Below the pieces are notes generated by a model. The model was given only the letters and a program-made list of their open reading frames with translations, ran no database searches and had not been told where the DNA came from. From assembly GCF_044377145.1 (NCBI RefSeq), contig NZ_JBILJQ010000005.1, positions 1 to 64,000 of the forward strand: a stretch of 64,000 nt of DNA. The letters run 5' to 3'. This document shows, piece by piece, positions 9,781 to 24,700 of the stretch (position 1 is its first letter; each line of letters opens with the position of its first letter). The position numbers and the translations under genes are program-made. This stretch comes from Aquimonas sp044377145. GTDB lineage: Bacteria; Pseudomonadota; Gammaproteobacteria; Xanthomonadales; Xanthomonadaceae.

Positions 9781-12700
9781 TCAGCCCTGCCCTCCAGCGC
9801 GATGCAGGCGCAGCAGCGCCGGCCCAAGCATCAGCAACACCATCAGCAGGATCGCACCGGGGCCCAGCACCGGGACCAGCTGCGGCCGCGCCAGGACGGG
9901 CGGTGTCGTGCTGCCGATCAGCTCGGTCTGCGCGCTGGCCAGCAGCACCTCGACTTCATCGCTGGCCAGCAGACGCAGGCTGACCACGCCGCGGGGCCAG
10001 CCCTGGGTGCTCAGGCTGAGGTCGTACTGGCTCGCTGAGCCTGCGGCCAGATCGAGGCGGCGAGCGTCGAGCTCGCGATCGCGGGCGTCGGCCATGCGTG
10101 CAATCAATCGCATCCGCACCGCCGGCTGCGCATGGGCGGCGTCGTTCCAGATCCGGACACGCACCGGCAGCGGCTGACCGGATCGCAGCTGCGGCGGAAG
10201 CTCCAGCGCACCGCGCAGGGCGAAGCCGCCGCGCCGCTCGACCCTCAGCATCGACCACGCGCCGGTATTGCCGGCCCGATCGATCGCACGCGCGCGGATC
10301 GTGTTGGCGCCAATCAGCAGCGGCACGTCATCGAAGCGGAAATGGCCCTTCGCATCAGCTGGGATCGAACGCCGGGTCGCGCCGACCTCGAGTTCGACCG
10401 TGGCCGCCGGCTCGGTACTGCCGAGCACATGAGTCATCGGGTTGCGGATGATGCTGTTGTCCACCGGCGCGGAGATCCGCAGTCCAGGCGCCTGCAGGTC
10501 GAGCTCGAACTCGAAGGCCTTGACGGCGCGGTTGCCTGCGGCATCGGTGGACTCGATGCGCAGACGATGCCGCCCGTGGGTGTCAACGACTTGACCGGAC
10601 TGCAGGGGCTGGCCGTTCAAGGTGGCCGAGGTCTGCACCGGCGTTGCGTCAACCACAGTGAACGACACCCGCACGGGTTCCGCATACAGGCCGTTCTCGG
10701 CCACACCTCGAACACTGATCAGCGGCGGGCTGCGATCGATGGTGACGGCATGCGTGCGGATATCAGACACATTGCCGGCCGCGTCGAAGGCGCGCACCTG
10801 CAGGGCGGCTGCGCCTTCGTTCTCGATCGCCAGCGCGCCGGCCCAGAGGTTCGGCTTGGGCATCGATGCGAGATCCAGCCAGGCGCCCCCAGGCGACCGC
10901 GCCTGCACACGCTGGATGGCGCTCAAGGCATCGTCCGCCTGCACCTGCAGCGCCACCGGACCCGGCAGGAAGCTGCCGGCCACGGGCGCCAGCACCGTGA
11001 CCAGCGGCGGATCGCGGTCAAGCAGCGGGAAGCTGGTCTCATCCAGCATCTGCCAGTTCGCTCCGATTCGCACCTGCAGGCGGACCCAGTGACTGCCCAG
11101 CACGCTCGGCAAGGGCGCGAATGCCTGCCGCGAAGTCTGCTGTTCGAGCGCACCCAGTGCGGCCAGCCAGTTCCTCTCGACGAGTACGTCCGCGCCTCGT
11201 CCGATCTGGATGCGGGCTTCGATCTGCGGGCGCGGCGCACCCAGCGTTTCCCTGACCTGCGCGATCACTTCAAAGGGCCTGCCGGCGGCGATCTCGACCG
11301 GCATCAGGCTGAGCTGACCGCCGATTCCTGCGGCTTGATCATCGCTGCGGAACACGCTGCGCACGACCGGCGGGCTGGTACGGCCCAGACGATCGGTGGC
11401 GATCAACTGCAACGGGTTGGCGCCGGGTACGAGCGCGACGCCATCGATGCTGAACTCGCCCGTGCCGGCGGCCGTCACCGCGTGACTCGAAGCCAGCCCG
11501 GTCAGGCTGACACGTGCCCCGGGCTTGGTCCGACCGCGCACCGACACCTGCGCGGCCGCCAGTACTGCGGCTTCCGTCGGCGTGTCCACAGTGAGCTGCA
11601 CCGGCTCCAGATCCAGCGTGAAGTCGAGGGTTCGTTCGCTCACCTGGCCCAGCCGATCGGTGGCGCGTGCATGCAGGCGGTAGCTGCCGCTCACGCTGAT
11701 CGGCGTGTCCGAGCTGAAGGGCTTATCGTTCAGTCGCAGCGCGAGTTGGTCGGGATGTGCGTCGAGCACGGTCACCCGCGGTGTCACCGCAGCGCCATAG
11801 AGGCCGCCGTCGACCACGCCTTCGACCTGGATCTGCGGCGGCGTGCTGTCGAGGGTGAAGAGGATCGGTGCCAGAACGGTCTGATTGCCGGCTAGATCAA
11901 GCGCGCGATACTCGACGGCGTGGGCACCGTCGGCCAGTTCGATGCGGGTCTCATAGTTCGCTGCCGCCGCCGCGGCCAGCGACAGCCATGGGCCAACGCC
12001 GAGGCGGTACTCGACCCCGGCCAGCGCATCGTCGTCCGTCGCACGCACACGCAGCAGTGCCGGGTTTGCCAGCAGCGCATTGGCCTGCGGCAGCAGTGCC
12101 GCCAATGCGGGCGGCCGTGCATCCAGCAGATCGAGACCGGCGCTGGCCAACAGCAGGCTTTCAGCCGGTCCGTCGAAATGGAGCTCCAGCAGCAGACGGC
12201 CCAGTGGCCAGGCGTCGGTCGCGAAGGCGAAGCCGGGCGCGGCGGTTTGGCCCGGCGCCAGATTCAGCGGCACAGACTGCTGGGCCAGCATCTCGCCGGC
12301 GGCCGCCAATATCCGCACGCGCAGTCGGCCCGCTGCCGGTTGCGACACGCTCCTATTGAGTACTTGCGCGGCCAGCTCGAGACCGAGGCCGCGTGGATGA
12401 TTGGGGCCGGGTGTTACCAGGCTGCCCACCAGTCCGCCGGTGTCGGCCAGACGAACGACCTCGACTGCGGCGGTCGGCGAGACATTGCCGGCGCGATCGG
12501 TGGCCGTGGCTTCGATGCGGTTGACGCCCAGCAGCAGCGGAACCGCGTCGAGTGTCAGTGCACCTGCCGCGTCGGCCGATGCGGTCCGCGACCACGCACC
12601 GACGCGAACGGTGACCTCCAGCGCGGGCTCGGTCTGCAGCGTCACCGCGACCGTGGCCGCTCTGATCTCTGTGCCATCCACGGGAGCGAGAATGTTGAGC

Positions 12701-15700
12701 GCAGGCGGCGTGCGATCAACCGTGAAGTTGACGCTACGCGCGCTGCGGTTGCCGGCGCGATCACGCGCGACCACTTCGAGGGTGTAGCTGCCATCTGCGG
12801 TGACTGCCGAGCCCGAGGCAAAGGACCGGTTGTTCAACCAGCTCGAGACGGTGCCCAGGTGCAGATCATTCACCCCGATGACCGGGCTCACCGGTGCGCG
12901 ATAGCTGACACCGCTCTCGACGCCTTCCACCGTGATCACGGGCGCGGTGTTGTCGACGATGAAGCGGTGCGGGCCAGATTCCGCCTGATTGGCCCAGGTA
13001 TCGACCGCGCGCAGGTGCAGCGTGTGCTCACCGTCGGGCAGAGCATTCAGCGATGCGCTGAAACGGTTGCCAGCGGCGCTCAGGGCGCGCCAGCTGCTGC
13101 TGTTCAGCCGATACTCGGAGCGGTCCACCCGCGAGTGCAGATCCCAGATCTCGGCCTCAACGGCGCCCGGGGTGCGGATGGGTTGCTCACCGGGGCTCAG
13201 CAGCAGAAGCTCGGGCGCCTGCACGTCGATGGACCCGAAGCCACGCTGCGCCAACAGCCGCCACTGGCCCTCGCGCTGGACCTCGAGCACAGCCACATAC
13301 GTAGCCGGCTGATTCGCCAGTCCCACCAGCTCCAGCGGGATGTCGAGGCTCTGGCCCGCCGCGAGCTCGATGCCCTGCTCATGGCTGAGCAACGGCTCCG
13401 AAGCGGGCACCGAGAACACCCGCACCCGCAACGGCAAGGCACCGCTGCCGGCGAGGCCTGCATTCTCTACCCGCGCCAACAGCTGGGCGGCCTGCCCAAG
13501 GGGCAAGGCCAGGCCGGGCTGCAGCTGCAGTTGACCGCGCAAACCGGTGGTCGTCGAAGCCGGCACCAGCTCCACCGAACGCTCAAGCGTACGTTCGATC
13601 CCGTTGGCGTTGAATTCGGCACGCAGCCTCCAGGTTCCCACCTCGGCGGGCGCGGCCAGCCAATGCAGGGTGCGCCGCAGGCTGTAGCCCGGCAGCATCA
13701 TTCCGCTGGAGCCACTCCACACCAGTTGCTGGGCGCCACTCGGCGCAATCGCGCGCAGGCGCAGCTGTCCGCCGGCGATCAGCTGGTTTCCGGCGGGGTA
13801 GTCCAGCCCGAGCTCAATCGGCACCCCGGTACCGATCGCTGCCTGGGCCTGCAGTGGCTGCAGGCTGAGCTGCAGCGACAGCTGTGACTCGATCCTGAGC
13901 GCGAGCTGCTCGCTGCGCACCTGGTTGCCCGCAGGGTCGAACAGTTTTGCCGCGAGGAAGTACTCGCCCGCGAATGTGCTTGCCGGCGGCTCCCAGGACC
14001 ACGCAGTCGACCAGGCCGACAGGCCACCGATCGCGCCAGTCGCTTGATCGCTGAGCTGGGTAATGGTTTCGCCCGCAGCATCCACCACGGCCAGCCGCAG
14101 CCGACCCTGGAAGGCGGACACCGTCTCGACCCTTGCTTCGCCCTCGAAGCGCGCACCCGCAGGTCGGGTGCTGGCATTCGCGCCCAAACGAAGCAAGGGC
14201 AAAGAATCCGTGCCCACCGACAGCGCTTGTTGTGCGGTGTTATTGGACTCGTCGAGCTCATCGATCTCGGCATCGGGATCCAGCACGACCCGGAGCTGGT
14301 AGTCGCCCGCTGCTTCCAGTACGCCCAACGGAACGTGCAGAACCGCGACACCCGACGGCGCGACTGTGGTCTCGCGGACGAAGCGCCGGGCGTCACCGGC
14401 GGGTGAGATCAGCCGCACCTCGACCTCCAGCATGCCGACATCCGCGCGCCCGCGGTTGTGAACCGACAACACCGCCGACTGCGCCTGCCCCAGGATGCCG
14501 CGCGCGGGCAGGAAGCGGATGTCCTGCGCGGAAATGGCGGCATCGGGTTGGTCTTGCTGGCTGCCTTCGAAACTCAGATCAATCGGTCGCGAACGCAGAC
14601 TGCGGCTGCCGGTTTTGCGCTCGGCTACTGTCTCGATCTGATTGAGGCCCACGACCGGACGCAGGCCACGCACACAGAACTGGCCCGCAGGAGCGATCAG
14701 CGTCAGCGCCCTGCTGTTCGTCTCTGCGACCAGCAGCGCGCCGGACGGTGTCCACTGCAGACTCAGCGCGCGCACATCAGTCGAGGCGCGCACCACGCTG
14801 TCCACCCGGCTGCCGTCGTCGATCCGGCGGCGTTCGATCCGGTCGCCGTACAGCAGGGCGAATTCACGCCCGTCCGGCGACAACCGCGCATCTGCGATGA
14901 GCTCGTTGGCCCGATGCAGCAGTCGAACCGGCTGGCCGTTGCGTGCCAGCAGCACGCGGCTGCCCGAAGCGTCGCGCAAGCGGACCAGTACCGAGTCGTC
15001 CGTTCGGGCCAGATCAAGGTCTGCGAGTTCGCCCCCCACATCGACCGCAGTGACATTGCCGGTGACAACGTCCACGCGCAGCAGCCTGCCGGCGCGGGTC
15101 CGCGCATAGGCGATGGTTGAATTGGGCCACCCGCCAAACCGCAGCGTGTCAACGGGCTCCGTGATGGCCAATACCTGCGCTTGGCCGCTGTCGAGATCGA
15201 CCCGCCAGACGCCGTTCGTGCCCTCGCGCGAACCCTGCACCAGCCAGCGCCTGCCAGCGACGTCAGAGGCGAACGCATCGATCGACTCCATGCCGAGATC
15301 GACGACATTGGACGCTCCGGAGCCGAGCTCCGCACGCACGACCCGTCGGGCCAGATCGATGCCGATCAGGGCCTCGCCATCAGCAGAAAACGCGGCCTGC
15401 TGCAATGGATCCAGCGCGAGGTCGCGCTGGGTGCCGGTCAACAGATCGCGCAGATAGCTGCGCCCGGAATCCTCGGACCAGACCAGTCGTCTGCCGTCCG
15501 GGCTCAACGCGGCCCACGCCAGTGCACCGGAATCCAGGCTGACTTGAGTGAGCGAGGCCTGGGCTGAGGCCAGCGCACTGCCACCGATGCGGTCGTTGAC
15601 AAGCACTTCGACGGTAACGCCGGGCTCCGCCAGACCGCACACGTCGAACTGCGATTGGCGCCAGTCCAGCGCTTGTCCGGGCTGCCCGGGCCATGACGGA

Positions 15701-18700
15701 TGCGGTATCGGCGGTGTCGACACATCGCGCACGACCGCCTCGAACGGAGCGCTCAACGCGCTCAGGTTGCCGAACGCGTCCTCGGCCTGGATCCGATAGA
15801 ACAGACGCTGGCCGTAGCTCAAGCCGGCATGCAGCCAAGGCGACGTGCTCGGCCGAGCCAGTTCGCGATAGGGATCAGTGACACCCTCGCGCTCGCTGCT
15901 GAAGTGCAGCCGATAGCGCGCGGGCGTGACGCCGGCACCGGCTTGCCAGTGCAGGTACAGCGCCGGCTGCTGGGCATGCGCCACAGCGTTTACGAAACTG
16001 GGCACGCCCGGCAACGATCCAGTGACCTCAAGAACAATCTCGTTTGACGGCGCGCTGGCGTTGCCGACCGCATCATCGGCCGTCACTCGGTAGGCATAAC
16101 GGCCGTTGGCGAGGTTGGCATCGTCGTACTGCGTGGTGCCGGCGGCAACATCGGCCACACGGCGTCCATTGCGGTAAACCGTATAGCGCGCAAGATCCGC
16201 AGCGGTCGATGCGGTCCACGTGAGCCGGGCGTTACGACCGTCCAGTTGACCCGCAAGCACGACGGGCTGCGGCGCCTGACTGTCACCGACTTCAGCCACC
16301 CATACCGGCGAACGCGGCCCTTCGAATCCGAGTGCTGAGACCGCAGCCACCCGGTATTCGTGGCGGCCATTGGCAACGAGATCGGTATAGGTCGTTGCCG
16401 ACTGGATGGCGCGCAGCAACACCTCGACTTCGGCCAGCGCGTGTTGCCCGCCGACGCGTTGAGCGCGCCGCGGAACCAGCCTGAGCTGTTCCGTCGGGTA
16501 AGCCGTGGGCAGCACCAGGCGATACGTATCACCCTGCTGGTTGCGCACCTCAGCCAGCAGATTCCAGCGCTCGTCGAACCAGCCGAACAGGTCGAAGTCG
16601 CGGGCCGAGCGGTCCGCACTCTGCCAGCGGATTTCGAGCCCGCCGACCAAGCGGGTCGTGACCCAACTGAGCTGCAGTTCGCCGCTCAACGCATCCGACA
16701 GCGTTGCGGCCTGTTCGACCCAGACCGTCTGCGGGTCACCATCATTGACCTGCGGCAGCGGCGAACCGGCGCTTTGCGCCTGCACCTCATCCGTGCTGGG
16801 TGCGTCCAGTTGAAGCGCTGTACCGTTCCGGTAGATCCGGTAGCCGGCCGGCGGCGGACCCGACGGCGCCTGCCACTCGAGCTGCACGCCCAGACCATCC
16901 ACAGCGCCGGACAGCGCGGCAGGGGCAGGCGGGAGTGCGCCACGCGTAACCCGCGTCGCGGCCGGGATGCTGCGGTTTCCAAGTGCGTCCTCGACCCGCA
17001 GCGTCCAGCTGTTGACGCCCAACCGCAGTGCCACGTCGGTGATGTTGAAGGTCTGCCCGGATTGCACCGCGCCCGCGGCGAGCGCGTCCTCGCCATCGCT
17101 CCAGCGTCGAACGAGCTGTGCGCTACCGTTGCGTGGGCTGCGAGCACTGAGCTGTGAAGACGTCTGCGCGGTCGGCGTGAGCGGCGGGTAGAGGGCGGAA
17201 AGCCCGAACACGAAGGCTTCGACCTCGGTCGACGCAATGGAGACATTGCCTACGGTGTCGAGCGCCCGCACGCGATAGCGGCTGGCGCCTTCGGGGCGCG
17301 CAGGATCGACGGTCGCCGGGCCCGCCAGCAGGCCGTTGTGGATGGGCTGCCACTGCCCATCGGCAGCCTGGCGCTCGACCCGATAGCCGGCAAGGTCGGG
17401 CTCGGCGCGGTGGGTCCAACCGATGTGGGCTTCGTAGGCGTTGGCATAGGCACGCACACCTTGCGGAGCGGGCGGTGGCGTCAGATCGGCATAGCGAACG
17501 CGGACCACGGTCGGTGCTGGGTCGACCAGGCCGCCGGTGTCAGTCGCAACAGCCGTCAGTTCAAACTCGCCGAACGCCAGTGCGCCCGGATCCAACACTC
17601 GCCGCCAGGGCGCCTGGGTTACCGGGTCGCCGATCGCGGTCCAAGGCGTGGCCCCTGCGGCCCGGTAGAGGAAAGCAACACTGGCGATATCGCGGTCTTC
17701 GGAGTGCGCGACAACTTCGATCGCGCGGTCGAACACCAGACCCGCCGACGGCTGCACGATCTCGGCATGCGGCGGCCCGGTTTCGCGGATGAACTCCCAC
17801 GGCGCCGAGGGCGGGCTGACATTGCCCGCAGTGTCCACCGCATAGGCGCGATAGGCCAAGGGCCCATCGGGTGCCGCCTGGTCAAGATAGGCGTTCTGAG
17901 CAAAGGTCAATGGCCTTAAATCACCCGGCAAGGCGCCGGCGTGGGTGAGAAGGCGTCCGTTGCGGTACAGCAGATAGCCCAGGAGATCGGGCTCGCTGTT
18001 GGGGTTCCAGCGCAGATCGAGGTCATCACCGACCTCGGATCCAGCCAGACCGGTCGGTGCCGCCGGCGGCTGGTTATCGATGACCACCTCGACCGTGTCG
18101 CCACTGCGGTTGCCGCTGGTATCGCGGGCATCCAGCGCGAGTTGAATCCGCGTGTCTTCGGGGTACTGCAGGGTGTCCAAGTACGCGAGTCGCGCCGAAC
18201 GCACAGGTTGGGTGGACTCGCGCAGAACCACACGATCGCCACCCACGAGGCGCGTCGCCACGAGCTCGAACCCGGCGAAATCGTCGGCGCTGTAGGCGGT
18301 ACCACTGACTTCCACCCGGCCACGCAGGCGCTCGCCATTGCGCGGGCTGAGCAGGCGTGCCTCAGGAGGCGTGCGATCCACCCGGGCCGATGCGAGGTTG
18401 CTGGGCTGGCTACGGTTGCCGACCCGGTCCTGCGCCACCACGTAGTAGGACCACTCGCCATCGTCAAGGTCGCGATCCAGGTAGCTCCGCTGCGGCAGGG
18501 CTTGCACGTTGAGCTGCATGAACTCGGTGGCGGACTGTCTGAACACGAAGAAGCCGCTGAGGTCCGGCGCGTCTCCACCCTGCCAGACCAGCCGGACATT
18601 GCCGCCGGCTTCCGCCGTTGCGCTGAGCTGGATCGGAACCGGTGGGGGAAGGGTGTCGATCTCGACGCGCACCTGGTCGAAAGCGATCAGTCCCGCCTGG

Positions 18701-21700
18701 TCCTCGACTTCGAGCTTGAGCACGAGCGCGCCCTGCAGATCGAGGCTGAAGGGCGGCAGGAAATCGCCACTGACAGCTTGTTCGGATCGATACAGCAGCG
18801 ACCATTCGCCCCGCTCGGCGGCCGCCGGTACGGCCGCGAACACGCGCAGTTCGGCGAAGTTGTCGTCGGTGGCGTTGACCTTGAGCTGGAGTGTCGAGGC
18901 GATCTGCTGCCCGTCCAGCGGGTCGAGTATCGCCGCGATGGGCGGTGTTCCATCAATGCGCACCGGCACCCGTTGCTCGGCGAGGTTGCCGGCGGCGTCC
19001 CAGGCCTCCAGATGCAGCAGGTAGTCACCATCCGGCTGCTCGGGTCGCCACTCGAAATCGATGTTCCGATCGCCCTCGCCTGCGACATCCTGCAGTACCG
19101 ACCGATTGCCAGGCGTGCCGATCGGCGCGACGCTGAGCCGATACCGACGCAGATGCGGATCGCGCGCGGCACCAACCACTCGGCTGCTGCGATCCGCTGC
19201 GCGTGCGAGGACGGTTCCAGCCCTGGGCGCGTCCAGCGTCACGCTTGGCGGGCCGCAGTCCAGGGTGAACGCGCGCCGCTGTTCACTGCGATTACCCGCG
19301 CTGTCCTGTGCGCGCGCAAGCAGCTCGTAGTCGCCTTCAGCAAGCCCGGCGAAACCTCCCAGTTCGAACACGGCGTCGGCGCTGCCCCCGCCAGAGCGCA
19401 GCACGGCTCCTGCGCTGGAGCGAAGCTCGGCGGTGAAATCAAGCAGCCATGTATCCGAGACTTCCAGTGCCGCAAAGCCCTCGCAGCTGACGTAGTCGGT
19501 GTCCGGCGCAAGCCAAGCGAGCGCCGGCGCCTGCGTGTCCAGTCCCGCATCGAGTTCGGCCGTGTCAGGTTCACCACCGAGTTCCTGATCAACAGCGGCC
19601 ACATGCACGCGGTACGTGTTGTCGGCCAGTACACCGGCATCGCCCATTCCGTTCCAGACGATTCGCACTGGGCCACTGGCGAAAGCCACCGCCTGGGCCG
19701 GGCGCGCGAGCACGGTGCCTGCGCTCGAACGGATCTCGACGTCGACGCGCGCATCACGCTGCAGCACCAGCATGAGCTCCAGCTCATCGCGAACACCGTC
19801 AGCATTCGGCGAGAACACTGGGTTCGCAAGCCGCGCACTCGCCAACACCTCGGGCCGGGGCAAGATCTCGAACTCGGATGAGACCTCCGAGCGGTTGCCG
19901 AGCGCGTCACGTGCACGCAGCCTTATCCAGGCCCGGCCAGTCGCACCCGCGGTCTGCCAGACGCCAAGCGCGCGCGCCTGCGGCACATTGCCGCGGCCGG
20001 AGGCGATCTCGGTCCATGGACCGTTCGCTGCGGATCGCGAGACTTCGATCTGGTAGGTGTCGGGATGCACGTCCACCAGCGACCCCACCACCTGCACCGC
20101 CGCGGCGCGAAGACCCGTTCCACTGGGTGGGGCGAGCAGCTGCAACTCGGGCGGCGTGGCGTCAACGCGGACGAAACGGTCCATCGTGGCCGTATGGCCA
20201 CAGTCGTCCTGAGCCTGGATTCGCAGCGCGTAGACGCCATCATCGGCGGCTTGGCCAGAGATCTCGCCATTCCAGACAATGCTCAGTTCACCGGCAGGGC
20301 GAGCTCCAGCAAGCACGGTTTGCAGCGGGCCCTCGACCACCTCGAACGCCCTCGGTCCTTGCAGGCCGGTGGCGCGAGCGCGATGCAGCACAACGTTCAG
20401 CTGCAGTGGTTCGCGCGCGCGCAGGAACCAGCGTGCAACGCGATGCGCCGCATCGCCTTGCGGAGCGATGGCCGGGATCGCGCCACCCGATTGAGCGTGC
20501 AGGATCGACTCGGGATCACGGACTTCGCTCAGGCTGACCGCACTGTCCATCTCGACACGAACGGTCGTACAGGCCATGGCGCCGGACCAATCCAACGCGC
20601 GAAGGCGCAGCTCGACCGGGCCTTCGCTGACGAGGGCTGCGCCGGTTGCCGGGTTGACCAGGTTGGCAAGCGGCCCTGAGCGGGAGCGCGCAGACAATCG
20701 GGCTTCACTGGCGAACGGCTGCTCGTCGAGGACCCGACACAGACTGGGATCGCCAGCGCTGCAGGCGAAAGCATCGAAGCGCGACTCGGGTCCGATGGCG
20801 CTCGCTTGCTCCATGGCGAACAGTGCACGGGTGTCGGTGAGGACATGCCCATTCACGACTCCATCGAGGGAACCCTGGGTCGCGCATACGCGGGATCCCG
20901 CCACGGGTGACTGGATCGCCAGCTCGGCGGGGCTACGATCCACCGGAAAGGTCTGCAGGATTGTTGTGACTTCGCCAGCGCTTGAGGTCAGCTGAAGCCG
21001 CACGCGGGCCTCGCCCTCCAAGAGGTTGGAGGTATCCACCTCGAAGCCGGCCGTCGGAATGGCGGAGCGCGGACCTTCTGCGATCAGGCGCGGCTGAGTG
21101 GTCGTCGGATCGAGCAGTTCGAGCTTGAACTGGGTCGCCACCGACGCGGGGACGTCCACACGGATCCTTACAGAGCGGGTGGGTGCCGATCCACACTGCG
21201 GGTTGACCGTGGGGTTGATCTGCAGACTGGCATTGGGGCCTCCACCTCCGCCTGGAGTCACGCACGCGTTCAAGCGGGTCGGCGGCGAGAGTTCGCGCGC
21301 TCCGTTGGCAAGGGTTGCCAGTACCTGCGCGCTGATGCCATTCAAATTCAATCCACGCGGCAGCTGGAACTCAACCCGGAAACTCCCCGTGGGCCAGGGC
21401 CCGTTCGGGACCGGGCGCAGCACCTGCTGTGTTTGTGTGACTCCCAGAGGCTGCAGACGCAACTCGATGTCTGCTACCGCATCGCCCAACAGCGCCGAAA
21501 CCACCAGGCTTCCTCGCGGATCCACACAGGAGTACGAGATATCGCCCGTGGCGAACATGAAGGCGTTGGACTCGAGGCCTGAGGCCTGGTCGCCGCGCAA
21601 CCGCAGGGCCAATCGCTCCCCCATCGCAAAGTCGCTGAGGTCGGCTTCGATCGAGAACACATGATCGGCCACGCGCGTGGGCACGCGGTCCGCTACAGTG

Positions 21701-24700
21701 CGCCAGTCCAGTCCGGGGTTGCCCGCGAAGTCGTCAAGCGAGCGGGCCAGGTCGAGCTTGACGGCACCGGGGTCGGGCTTGTCGGACAGGAAATGAATGG
21801 AACTCGCCGGTCGACGAGGAATGACGGTCGGGAGGCCCGATGTACCTGGTCGAGTGTGCTGAGGAACATTCTCAGCTCGGCTTGAGTCTGGCGGCAATGA
21901 CTGCCAGACAGCGGAGCGCGGAACCTCGGGCGTGCCCAGCAGCACAAGCAGGGGCGGCGCTGGGGTGAGGTCACGCGACACGGCGTTGCCGGCAGCATCG
22001 CTGACCCGCACGCGATAGCGGAAGCCGAAGACATCCGAGTACTGCATGCGCACTGCCCCCTCCGACTCACCCGGTGGCAGGACGTTCTCGGCCCACACGG
22101 CCCAGGCGGGGTCTTCCGCCTGCCGACGCAGCAGATCAACCTCGAGCCCTGCTGCCGAAGGCGCGGTGCCCATAGGGTCCAGAACGCCGCCCAGCAGGAC
22201 ACCGGGGCCCGGCTCAGCGGGCGGATACAGCGGCCGGAATTCCGCCACACCGAGGCTCGGAAACACCGTGTCGACAGCAACCGGGAATGCGAATCCAGCC
22301 GTCAGCTCCAGGCGGTAACGGCCATCGACGACCGGCTGGCCGGACTGGTTGCGGCCGTCCCAGACCCAGTTTTGATCACCCAGATCCTGGCTGCCGAAGA
22401 CGCGATCCGCACTGTACACAAGGGCACCGGAGAGGTCTCTGACACGCAGCCCAAGCTCGGTGGCGCGTGCGACCACGAAGGACAGTTCCACAGAGTCCTG
22501 CACGCTGTCGCCGTTCGGAGAGATCGCCCGATGGTCCCGGCGCACCGAGGAGATCGGCGAAGCGAAGGCCAGCTCGGCCGAGGCATGACTGCGACGCACA
22601 TTGCCGGCGCGGTCGACGACACTGAGGCGGAACAGGTAGGCGCCGGCACTGGGGGGCGCCCAGGTGAGGAACTCGGTCTGGCGCACCTGCTCACGGACCG
22701 GCGCCTGCAGCATGAGCCAACGTTCGGGTTGATGCGCATGCGCGTACTCGATCAAGTAGTGGTCGAGGTTGCGGTCGGTCGCGAACCCGCTGAGTTCGAC
22801 CGACCGGCCATTGCTGGAAGCTCGCAGTTCGGCGCGCAAGCGATCCAGGCTGGACAGGACCGCGCCCAATCGGGATGGATCCGAGCCGCTGCCCAGTTCG
22901 AGCCGCGTCTCCTCATGGCTGGCGTCGAGCAAGGTGCCGGCAAGCGCCCAAGGTCTGCTCAGGCTGCCATCGCTTCGCTCCACCCGGCCATCGCTGCGCA
23001 GGTGGACGCCAGCGGACTGGAAGAACACCGGCCAGGCGGCGGGCAACACCGCGCGCTGGGCCTCGTAGCGCAGCATGGGGTAACGCTGAGTGTCCGCCTC
23101 ACCGCGCAACGGCCAAGCGGTCAGCCCACCCAAAGACCGGATCTGCGGCGAACCGAGGGACACTGCGATGAGGTCAGTCGCGCCCTCGCAGACCGCCGGT
23201 GGGGCGTCGACGTACAGGCCCGGCTCGCGGTCGGCAACGATCTCGCCCCAGCTCAGGAAGAGCTCATCTGCACGCGGGTCCAGCAGGCGACGCTCGAATT
23301 GTCCTGACCTTGCCAAACCGGACCACGAGGGCGCCACGCGCGCCGGGCAGCGCTCGGACGCACCATGGGGGTCGCCGAGGTCGGTCCACACAGAAGAGTT
23401 GTCGACGGTGTCGACGTAACCCTCGACCCGGAGAGGGGCGGTAAGCGGACGCGAATCCAGCGGGTTGCCGCGCGCACTGAAGCGCTGAAGCCGCTGATTC
23501 GAATAGTCGACAAGCACCGCTTCGGCACGCTCCTCAAGCCAGAAAGCGCGAGCCTCCGCGTAGCCCGCCCGACCCGATACTGCATCCTTCGCAGGCCGAG
23601 ACTGAGACCCCGCGTAACAGCCGGAGGGACCTTGACTCTCGAACAGCGTGCGGCTTTCACCTGACTCGAGATCGACCAGAACGACCACTTCTTCGAATGC
23701 GGTTTGGCGATGCCAGATCAGCCGCGGCTGCGAAGGCAGAGCGTGCGCCCGCAGCAGGCAATCGGCACCGGTCAGCTGGGGCAGGACCACATCGACCGGC
23801 GGCGCAGCGGGATCAGCCGGGACGAACAGCGCGGGTATGGTCGTATCCGCATAGTTGGACGGAACGCCAAACAGCACGCCACTCGGATAGACCTGCATGA
23901 GCCGGGCGGCGGAGTTGCCGGTATCGACCTCACGCGCGATCCCCGACTGCAGACTCAGCATCCAGAAGCGCCCGAAACCCGCCGCGGGGCCGAGCAGTAC
24001 GTGCGTGTCACCGAGCAGACCGAGGATGCGGAGCTCAACGCCCACGGCTGGGACGGTGCCGATTTGCCTGGGCTGATCGAATGCAGCCGGGTCCTGCACC
24101 CACACGGAACCCTGAGGGCTGGCGAGAGTAAAGACCAGTTGACCGTCCGCGCGCTCGTTCAGCATCAGATCAACGACATCGGATGCGCCATTGCGGTCCA
24201 ACCAGCGCGCGCTCAGCACCGGCTCGACGCCGCCAAACAACGCGTGCGTGCGGGCAATGCCTCGCTTGAGCGCGTTGGCTGCGTTGGCCTGGTTTCCGCG
24301 GGTGTAGAGATAGTCTTCTGTCCGACTTCCGGCCGCCGCGCGCTGCCAGGCGTGAACGCTCGCGGGCAGACGCCTCACCAGTGCAGCCTCGGTGCCGACG
24401 GCATCCAGCGCCATCGGTCGGTCGGTATCCAATACGACGCGCACCGGGCCGATGCTGCGCGCATCCGTGGTCAGCGCGGCGATGTAGTAAACACCGTCAG
24501 GCATTGCTCGACCCGCAGCATCGGTGCCATCCCAGTCGGCCGCTATTCGCGCCAAGGCGCCGGCATCCGTGGTGGCAAGCTCGGCCACAGCTTGACCTCG
24601 CTCATCCCGCACCTCGATCTTCTGCAGCGGCTCCTGGCCAAGATCGAACAGCAGGGTAGTGCGGTCCTTGATCCCGTCGCCGTTCGGCGAGAAGTAGGGA

